Shown here: positions 6,664-13,035 of the stretch, one piece after another
Numbering within the stretch: position 1 is the stretch's first letter
Layout of the letters: each line of letters starts with the position of its first letter
Source of the DNA: CAVPRW01 sp046727435 [NCBI: bacterium]
GTDB taxonomy: Bacteria; Tectomicrobia; Entotheonellia; J063
Direction of reading: 5' to 3'
Length of the DNA stretch: 13,035 nt
Assembly (NCBI GenBank): GCA_046727435.1
Contig: JBKPCR010000532.1
Span: 1 to 13,035 of the forward strand
Position numbers and translations under genes: made by a program
Notes under the pieces: generated by a model
The model's database searches: none
Told to the model about the DNA's origin: nothing
Seen by the model: only the letters and a program-made list of their open reading frames with translations

Positions 6664-6987
6664 GGTTGAGTGAGAAAGGCCTAGTGTAAGATAAAGCAGA
6701 GACGTGAATTAATATAAATTGATCAACGTGTTCTGGGGTTGGACGCCGGGCGATGGGCGCAGCATCCCGCCGTTAAGCCATGCCGAATTTCTGCAAAAAA
6801 TGCACGATTGGATCGCGAAAGGCGCCGCTTGCCCAGCGTGATCCACAATAACTCTTTACCTTTGGGGCGGCGTGTATATTATAGGCTTTAGGCCGTTTGA
6901 TGAAATACAGACGAGGGAGGCTCCCAGAGGGTACTATCGAAGGGAACCCTCCAAGAGAGACCCTGCTAAGAGAAGTAGAATATTTCC
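6664..6987. other. Divergent intergenic region upstream of hsdR
   Basis: This 324-bp gap separates the minus-strand exported-protein gene from the plus-strand restriction operon. It holds an AT-rich patch at 6706-6726 ending in the palindrome TTGATCAA, which may carry the promoter of the minus-strand gene, a candidate hsdR promoter at 6855-6882, and a leader inverted repeat at 6927-6951. No gene or RNA was recognised in it. Confidence 0.45.
6855..6882 (+). promoter_or_regulatory. Candidate promoter for the hsdRMS operon
   Basis: TTTACC (6855-6860) and TATTAT (6877-6882) are separated by 16 bp and resemble sigma70 -35 and -10 boxes. Transcription would start near 6890, giving a leader of about 100 nt. 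The leader includes an inverted repeat, GAGGGT at 6927-6932 and ACCCTC at 6946-6951, which could form a hairpin ahead of the weak hsdR ribosome binding site. Confidence 0.35.
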
Positions 6988-9900
6988 ATGTCACTGGCGC
7001 CAAACGAAGCGTTCTCGTCGCCGAACTTCGCGTTCCTCGTAAAGTACGACGAGGTGCTTGTCCACCATGCCGCGCTCGCCGAACGCTATGTCTTCGATGA
7101 CCCGAACTCTGCGCTGATCAAACTCCGCCAGTTTGCTGAGCTCTTGGCCCAACACGCTGCGGCCTATACCGGCGTTGTAGTCGAAGCCTACGAATCCCAA
7201 CGCGAACTGATCGACAAGCTGTGGGACCGCCAGATCATCAACGCGCAAGTCTCTCAATTGTTTCATGGACTGCGCAAAGCTGGCAATGAAGCGGCACATC
7301 AGCATACCGGCGACCGACGCGAGGCGCTCCACCAGTTGCAGATGGCACGGAAGCTCGCCATCTGGTTCCACAAATCTTTCGGCGGCGACACACACTTCAA
7401 GGCCGGGCCATTCGTCCCACCCCCGGACCCGCACCAGGCGGAACGCGAGCTCCATACCGAGCTTGAACGCTTACGCCAAGCCTTGGTAGCCACTCAAGAG
7501 CAAATAGTCGGGACCCAACAGCTCGTCGAAGAACATGCTCGGCAGCGTCAAGAGGCCGAGACTGCTGCAACACGTTCCTACAATGACCTGACGGCAGCAC
7601 TAGAACTGGCCGCCGAAACCGAACAACAACTCGAACAAGAACGACAGCGGTTTCAGCTCCACCTCGCCGACCTGCAAGCCCAGGTGGTAGCGGCACCCAT
7701 CGAGCAACGAGCGGCTGTCGTCGAACTGGCGCAACACGAGGCTGAGGAGCTGGACCTCGATGAGGCCGCCACCCGTCGGATCCTTGATAGACAGCTGCGT
7801 GAGGCTGATTGGGAAGCAGACACTCAAACATTGACTTACGCTGCCGGCGCACGACCGGTGAGGGGACGCCACCTGGCCATCACGGAATGGCCAACCGCCA
7901 ATGGACCGGCGGACTACGTGCTGTTCGTTGGCCTGACCCCTGTGGCCGTGGTGGAAGCCAAACGCCGACGACAGGACGTGGCGGGTTCGATCGAACAAGC
8001 CAAGCGCTATAGCCGCGGCTATATGGTTGCGGCCGATCATCAATCGCCCGGCGGACCATGGGGTGAGTACACGGTGCCGTTCCTGTTCGCCACGAACGGC
8101 AGGCCTTTTCTGCGCCAGATCGCCGAGAAAAGCGGTATCTGGTTCCTCGATGCACGGCACGACACCAACCACGCGCGAGCCCTGGAAGCGTGGTATACTC
8201 CCGAAGGTCTGTCCCAGCTCCTCCAACAAGACATCGCCACTGCCAACGCCCGGCTGCAAGCCGAACCGACCGATTACCTGCCACTGCGCGACTACCAGGC
8301 ACAAGCCGTCCGTACCATCGAACGCCACATCGCGGCGGGCCAGCGCGAGCTGTTGGTGGCCATGGCGACCGGAAGCGGGAAGACGATCACCTGCATTGGG
8401 CTAGCCTACCGGCTGGTGAAATTAAAACGTTTCCGCCGCATCCTGTTTCTCGTTGACCGTACCACCCTGGGCGACCAGGCGTCTGACAAACTGAAAGACG
8501 TGCGGCTGGAAAACCTGCAATCATTCCCCGATATCTATGACGTCAAAGAGCTCGGCGACCTCCGGCCTGAGGCCGATACCCGCCTGCACATCGCGACGAT
8601 ACAAGGCATGATCAAGCGTATCTTGTATCCCTCCGATGAAGCACAGCCGGTGCCCGTCGACTGGTACGACTGCGTCATCATCGATGAGTGCCATCGCGGC
8701 TACAACCTGGATCAGGAGATGTCCGACGCCGCCCTGCAGTTCCGCAGCGAGTCCGACTACATCTCAACGTATCGCCGTGTGCTCGACCACTTCGACGCGG
8801 TCCGCATCGGCTTGACGGCCACTCCAGCGCTGCACACCACGGAAATTTTCGGCCCACCCGTCTTTGAATACTCCTATCGCCAGGCCGTTATCGACGGCTG
8901 GCTGGTCGACCACGAGCCGCCGTATCGGCTCGTCACCAGGCTCGCCGAAGAAGGCATGACATGGGAGCGCGGCACCGAAATGAAGGTCTACGATACCCAC
9001 ACCGGCCAGCTCCAACTCTTCAACACGCCCGACGAAGTGTCCGTGGAAATCATCGACTTCAACCGCAGGGTCATCACCGAGAATTTTAATCGCACGGTGT
9101 GCCAGGCACTGGCCGAACATCTCGATCCGGCCCTGCCTGGGAAGACATTGATCTTCTGCGTCAACGACATGCATGCTGACCTGGTCGTGCGCCTGCTGAA
9201 ACAAGCCTTCGACAACCGCTACGGCCCCATGCCTGACGACACCGTGAAGAAGATCACCGGAGCGGCCGACCAACCAGCCCAGATCATCCGCCGCTACAAG
9301 AACGAGCAATTGCCCAAGGTGGCCGTCACGGTGGACTTGCTGACCACGGGTGTCGATGTGCCGGAGATCGTCAACCTGGTGTTCATCCGTCGCGTGCGTA
9401 GCCGTATTCTGTTTGAGCAGATGCTGGGGCGCGCCACGCGTCTATGCCCCGACCTCTACGGCGCCAGCCTCGACAAAGAGCGGTTCTACATCTTCGATGC
9501 GGTGAATATCTATGACGAGCTGCAAGATGTCTCAGACATGCATCCGGTGGCCACCCGGCCGTACATGACCTTCGGGCAGTTGGCGCAGGAGCTGCGGGAT
9601 ATTGACGACGAGGCATTTCAACACATGGTCAAAGGGGAGCTTCTGGTCAAGCTCCGTCGCAAGCGCCTCACCGATCAGCAGGTGGAGGACCTCGTCGCCC
9701 GAACCGGGATGAATCGGCGGCAACTGCTCGACCATCTGCGGCAATCGACCCCACAAGACATCGGGCAGTGGTTTTCGCGGCACCCCGAGGTGGCGAACAT
9801 CCTCGACGAAGGCCACTGGCGCGGCACGAAGTTCATTGTCTCAGAGCACGAAGACGAATTTCTGCGCGTCGAGCGCGGCTATGGTCAAGCCACACGGCCG

Positions 9901-10401
9901 GAGGACTATCTGGAAACGTTTCGTCGCTTCATCACCGAGAACCTGGATCAGATCCTAGCGCTGATCGTCGTCACCCAGCGGCCGCGCGATTTGACGCGGG
10001 CCCAGTTGCGCGAATTGCGGCTACAGCTCGATCAGGCTGGCTTTAGCGAAGCGAACCTGCGAACGGCCTGGCGAGAGACCACCAATCAGGACATCGCGGC
10101 GTCAATCGTGGGTTATATCCGACACGTCGCGCTCGGACAGCCACTGCTGGCGCACAGTCAGCGTGTCCAAGCCGCGATGCAGAGGATTCTTGCCAGCCGG
10201 CCATGGACCGAGCCGCAACGCCGATGGCTCGAACGCATTGGCAAGCAACTGGAGCAAGAAGTCGTGGTGGATCGTGAGGCAATTGACAGCGGCCAGTTCA
10301 AGGCCCTGGGCGGCTATCAGCGGCTCAACGTGGTTTTTAACGGTCAATTGGACGACATCCTGCGCGACATCGCCGAGGCGATGTGGCAACCAGCGGCGTA
10401 A
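6988..10401 (+). CDS. hsdR: Type I restriction enzyme R subunit (HsdR), nuclease and DNA translocase
   Basis: The protein is 1137 residues, normal for this branch of HsdR. In order: a DUF4145-like helical domain (about 11-130, with SPNFAFL, LIKLRQFAELLAQ and GNEAAHQH); a Glu/Gln-rich coiled coil (about 150-235); a PD-(D/E)xK nuclease (about 250-400) with Asp309 in GPADY and Glu323/Lys325 in VVEAK; and an SF2 helicase-type translocase with Walker A ATGSGKT (460-466), DECH (566-569), LTATP (609-613), LTTGVDVP (785-792) and QMLGRATR (811-818). A C-terminal EcoEI-type domain that docks on the methyltransferase follows. It pulls unmethylated DNA past the HsdM2S core using ATP and cleaves at a distance. 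All visible catalytic motifs are intact. The start places the conserved SPNFAFL ten residues in, as in relatives, although the ribosome binding site is weak (AGAGAAG). It is the first gene of the R-M-S operon. Confidence 0.96.
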   Translation: MSLAPNEAFSSPNFAFLVKYDEVLVHHAALAERYVFDDPNSALIKLRQFAELLAQHAAAYTGVVVEAYESQRELIDKLWDRQIINAQVSQLFHGLRKAGNEAAHQHTGDRREALHQLQMARKLAIWFHKSFGGDTHFKAGPFVPPPDPHQAERELHTELERLRQALVATQEQIVGTQQLVEEHARQRQEAETAATRSYNDLTAALELAAETEQQLEQERQRFQLHLADLQAQVVAAPIEQRAAVVELAQHEAEELDLDEAATRRILDRQLREADWEADTQTLTYAAGARPVRGRHLAITEWPTANGPADYVLFVGLTPVAVVEAKRRRQDVAGSIEQAKRYSRGYMVAADHQSPGGPWGEYTVPFLFATNGRPFLRQIAEKSGIWFLDARHDTNHARALEAWYTPEGLSQLLQQDIATANARLQAEPTDYLPLRDYQAQAVRTIERHIAAGQRELLVAMATGSGKTITCIGLAYRLVKLKRFRRILFLVDRTTLGDQASDKLKDVRLENLQSFPDIYDVKELGDLRPEADTRLHIATIQGMIKRILYPSDEAQPVPVDWYDCVIIDECHRGYNLDQEMSDAALQFRSESDYISTYRRVLDHFDAVRIGLTATPALHTTEIFGPPVFEYSYRQAVIDGWLVDHEPPYRLVTRLAEEGMTWERGTEMKVYDTHTGQLQLFNTPDEVSVEIIDFNRRVITENFNRTVCQALAEHLDPALPGKTLIFCVNDMHADLVVRLLKQAFDNRYGPMPDDTVKKITGAADQPAQIIRRYKNEQLPKVAVTVDLLTTGVDVPEIVNLVFIRRVRSRILFEQMLGRATRLCPDLYGASLDKERFYIFDAVNIYDELQDVSDMHPVATRPYMTFGQLAQELRDIDDEAFQHMVKGELLVKLRRKRLTDQQVEDLVARTGMNRRQLLDHLRQSTPQDIGQWFSRHPEVANILDEGHWRGTKFIVSEHEDEFLRVERGYGQATRPEDYLETFRRFITENLDQILALIVVTQRPRDLTRAQLRELRLQLDQAGFSEANLRTAWRETTNQDIAASIVGYIRHVALGQPLLAHSQRVQAAMQRILASRPWTEPQRRWLERIGKQLEQEVVVDREAIDSGQFKALGGYQRLNVVFNGQLDDILRDIAEAMWQPAA

Positions 10402-10447
10402 GCGGATAGAGGCGCAGTGCCACATGATGGATACCAGGAGAGGCTGA

Positions 10448-11878
10448 ATGACCACTCAGGAGATCGTGGCCAAACTGTGGAACCTATGCCACGTGTTGCG
10501 CGACGACGGCATCACGTATCACGAGTACGTGACGGAGTTGACGTTTTTGTTGTTCCTCAAGATGGCCAAGGAGACGGGAATCGAGAACCAGATTCCCGCG
10601 GGCTATCGCTGGGACGATCTGAAAGGCCGCGATGGGGTTGAGCAGCTCGCCTTCTATCGGGCGCTGCTGGTGCATCTGGGCAACGAAGGAGCTGGTCGCG
10701 TGCAGGCCATCTTTCACGACGCCAACACGGCGCTGAGTCAACCGCGCAACCTGACCAGGTTGGTGGAAAGCATTGACTCGCTGGATTGGTACTCGGCCCG
10801 CGAGGAAGGGCTGGGGGATCTGTATGAAGGATTGCTGGAGAAGAACGCCAGCGAGAAGAAGTCGGGAGCGGGGCAATATTTTACGCCGCGACCGTTGATC
10901 GAGTGCATGGTCAACTGTATCCAGCCGCAGCCGGGCGAGATCGTGCAGGACCCTGCGGCCGGCACCGGTGGTTTCCTGATCATGGCCGATCGCTACATCA
11001 AGCAGCGCACCGACGACTTATTCGACTTGCCGGAGAAAGAGCAGGATTTCCAACGCCGGCAGGCGTTTGTTGGCGTCGAACTGGTGCCCGACGCGCATCG
11101 GCTCTTGTTGATGAACGCCATGCTACACGGCATTGAAAGCGACCTGCTCCTCGGCGACACGTTATCACCCATGGGAGCGCGGTTACCCAGAGCCAACATC
11201 ATCCTGACCAACCCGCCGTTCGGCACTAAACGGGGCGGCGGGCGGCCCACGCGCGACGACTTTACCTTCATCACCGGCAACAAGCAGCTCGCTTTCCTGC
11301 AGCATGTCTATCGTGGTCTGAAGCCCGGAGGACGGGCGGCCATCGTCATGCCCGATAATGTGCTGTTTGAAGAAGGCACAGGCACGAAGATCCGCGCCGA
11401 CCTGATGGACAAATGTAACCTGCACACGATTCTGCGGCTGCCCACCGGCATCTTCTACGCACAGGGCGTCAAAACAAATGTCCTGTTCTTCACACGCGGT
11501 GCAACGGATACGGGCAACACCAAGCATCTCTGGGTCTATGACCTTCGGACCAACATGCCAGCGTTTGGCAAACGCACGCCCCTGACGCACGAGCACTTTG
11601 CGGAGTTTGAAAGGTCCTATGGCAGCAAGAGCGATGGCACCGGCGAGCGCATCGACCAGGCTGAAGCAGGCCGCTTCCGCTGCTTCACCCGCGAGGCGAT
11701 TGCCAAACGTGGCGACAACCTCGACATCAGTTGGCTCAAGGATGATGATGCCCACTCAGCTGACGGCTTACCGGAACCCGACGAGATCGCCGCACTGATC
11801 CGCGACCGGCTTCAAACGGCAATGGAGGAGATTGAGGCTCTGACCACCTTGCTTGAAGGCGAGGAGGTCGAAGTATGA
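10448..11878 (+). CDS. hsdM: Type I DNA methyltransferase M subunit (HsdM), N6-adenine
   Basis: The protein is 476 residues. It has the N-terminal HsdM helical domain (about 5-130), then the methyltransferase core: GAGQYFTPRPL (140-150), the AdoMet-binding DPAAGTGGF (168-176), GVEL (209-212), GDTL (236-239) and the catalytic NPPFG (255-259) typical of N6-adenine methylation. Two HsdM with one HsdS protect the host by methylating the target, and the same core directs HsdR to unmethylated DNA. AGGAG lies about 7 nt before the ATG, 46 nt after the hsdR stop. It ends with TGA overlapping the hsdS start (ATGA), so translation is coupled. All motifs are intact, so the enzyme is probably active. Confidence 0.97.
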   Translation: MTTQEIVAKLWNLCHVLRDDGITYHEYVTELTFLLFLKMAKETGIENQIPAGYRWDDLKGRDGVEQLAFYRALLVHLGNEGAGRVQAIFHDANTALSQPRNLTRLVESIDSLDWYSAREEGLGDLYEGLLEKNASEKKSGAGQYFTPRPLIECMVNCIQPQPGEIVQDPAAGTGGFLIMADRYIKQRTDDLFDLPEKEQDFQRRQAFVGVELVPDAHRLLLMNAMLHGIESDLLLGDTLSPMGARLPRANIILTNPPFGTKRGGGRPTRDDFTFITGNKQLAFLQHVYRGLKPGGRAAIVMPDNVLFEEGTGTKIRADLMDKCNLHTILRLPTGIFYAQGVKTNVLFFTRGATDTGNTKHLWVYDLRTNMPAFGKRTPLTHEHFAEFERSYGSKSDGTGERIDQAEAGRFRCFTREAIAKRGDNLDISWLKDDDAHSADGLPEPDEIAALIRDRLQTAMEEIEALTTLLEGEEVEV

Positions 11879-13000
11879 GTGAGATGAACGATGGCCAACC
11901 GTCAGGCTGGGTCAAGACAACACTCTCCGAAGTGGCATCTGCATCAAGAGCGAAAGCCGAGCCGGGTAACTTCGGCAATGTACCGTACATTGGACTTGAG
12001 CATATTGAAGGTGGTAGCAATCGGATCCTCAGTATTGGGAGGGTAACAGATGTCAAAAGCACTAAGAGTATTTTCCAGCGCGGTAATGTATTGTATGGGA
12101 AGCTTAGACCTTACTTGAAAAAAGTCTGTAGGCCAGATTTCGACGGTGTTTGTTCGACAGACATTCTTGTCTTTCCAGAATCACCTAATATAGACAACGG
12201 CTATCTGCTGTTCTTCCTCTCAAAGCAATCAACAGCAGACTATGCAACTCAAAATTCTAACGGAATCAATCTGCCTCGGATCAGCTCTCGTGCATTGGGT
12301 GAGATTGAGTTTCCGCTACCACCCCTCGCTGAGCAGCGGCGAATTGTGGCGAAGATCGAGGCGTTGCTGGAGCGGAGTCGGCAGGCGCGGGAGGCGCTTT
12401 CGGAAGTAGCGCCACTGCTGGAGCAGTTCCGACAGTCAGTGCTGGTCGCTGCCTTCCGCGGTGATCTGACCGCCGACTGGCGCGCCGCTCACCCAAACGC
12501 CGAACCCGCCAGCGAACTCCTCCACTGCATCCGCGTCGAACGCCGCCGCCGCTGGGAACAAGCCGAACTGGCCAAATACAAAGCCCCAGGCCAAAAACCG
12601 CCGGAGAACTGGAAGGATAAGTACAAGAAGCCTGAGCCGGTTGATGATGCTGATCTGCCGGAGCTACCTGAGGGCTGGTGCTGGGTGAGGTTTGATGAGA
12701 TCCTTTGTGAACTGCGTAACGGTGTTTCTCCAAAACCGAATGACGCACCACCGGGAACTCCAATCTTACGAATCAATAGCGTGCGACCACATAAGGTGCT
12801 GCTTGACGACTTAAGGTATCTGCCTAACGCGGATAATTACAGCAAAACATACCGCCTAAGAGATCAAGACCTTCTTTTTACACGGTACAACGGTACCCTT
12901 GAGTTGGTTGGAGTTTGTGGCCTTGTCCGAGAGCTAGGCGATCTAGTGGTATTGTATCCAGACAAGTTAATACGCGCTCGCATTGAGCACGAGCTAGTGG
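11875..13000 (+). CDS. hsdS: Type I specificity subunit (HsdS), 3'-truncated
   Basis: The gene starts inside the hsdM stop (ATGA overlap) and stays open to the window end, but only 375 codons are genuine because adapter sequence begins at 13001. The first target-recognition domain is about 1-150, with YGKLRPYL at 74-81. The central conserved region has PPLAEQRRIV (149-158), a coiled coil, SVLVAAFRGDLTADW and a charged linker. The second recognition domain begins near LPEGW (264-268) and includes LLFTRYNG (333-340). The end of this domain and the C-terminal conserved repeat are missing. HsdS sets the bipartite DNA target, which cannot be read from sequence alone. By hand count GC is about 43% at 12001-12240, about 67% at 12361-12600 and about 48% at 12721-12960. 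A translation continued past 13000 adds an artificial tail (AVSYTHLRAHET). Confidence 0.95.
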
Positions 13001-13034
13001 CTGTCTCTTATACACATCTCCGAGCCCACGAGAC
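13001..13034 (+). other. Nextera transposase adapter contamination at the contig end
   Basis: The bases 13001-13019 are the 19-bp Tn5 mosaic end, and 13020-13034 continue exactly as the read-2 side of the Illumina Nextera adapter, ending CCCACGAGAC. The final base, 13035, would be the first index base. This is library sequence and not genomic DNA or a natural Tn5 end. Genuine sequence therefore ends at about 13000. Confidence 0.97.
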
Positions 13035-13035
13035 G

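Noticed and set aside
7600-8328. 242-codon minus-strand frame opposite hsdR
   Set aside because: It is antisense to the HsdR nuclease region. The long frame is explained by GC-rich codon structure.
13001-13019. Tn5 mosaic end as a real transposon terminus
   Set aside because: It continues exactly into the Nextera adapter tail and stops at the contig edge, so it is library sequence and not a mobile element.

Overview
This is a GC-rich bacterial fragment, probably a metagenomic contig, since its last 34 bases are an Illumina Nextera adapter. The gene set is a hydroxypyruvate isomerase-like enzyme, a peroxiredoxin, a Uma2-family nuclease, a TldD/TldE pair, an exported protein of unknown function and a type I restriction-modification system. 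It suits a large-genome environmental bacterium using the standard bacterial code, but I cannot name the phylum from sequence alone. TGA is a normal stop in tldE and hsdM, and also ends the peroxiredoxin gene.

Layout. 1-186 (-) is the N-terminus of a Hyi/OtnI-type isomerase running off the left edge. After a 536-bp divergent spacer comes the most notable gene, 723-1193 (+). It is a 156-residue AhpC/TSA-family peroxiredoxin whose frame is interrupted by a single TGA at codon 46, where the family has its peroxidatic cysteine. A hairpin at 870-899 starts 9 nt after the TGA. Its apical loop begins with GGUC, 20 nt downstream of the TGA, which fits a bacterial SECIS element. I read this gene as a selenoprotein that conventional gene calling would miss or call broken. 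No selenocysteine machinery (selA, selB, selC, selD) is in the window.

1311-4906 (-) carries, in transcription order, tldD, tldE and a Uma2/DUF820 nuclease. tldD and tldE are 3 nt apart and form a clear operon encoding a zinc protease heterodimer. TldD keeps its HExxxH and cysteine zinc ligands. A candidate promoter lies at 5025-5053. A 473-bp spacer (4922-5394) contains hairpins and short repeats but no convincing gene. 5395-6663 (-) encodes a membrane-anchored or exported protein that I do not recognise.

6988-13000 (+) is a type I restriction-modification operon in the order hsdR-hsdM-hsdS. HsdR has a DUF4145-like N-terminus, coiled coil, PD-(D/E)xK nuclease, SF2 translocase and a C-terminal domain. 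HsdM has intact methyltransferase motifs. HsdS is cut off in its second target-recognition domain where genuine sequence stops at 13000. HsdM and HsdS overlap by ATGA. HsdS recognises the DNA target, HsdM methylates it, and HsdR translocates and cuts unmethylated DNA. The HsdS recognition domains are much AT-richer than the conserved central region, as expected if recognition domains are exchanged by recombination.
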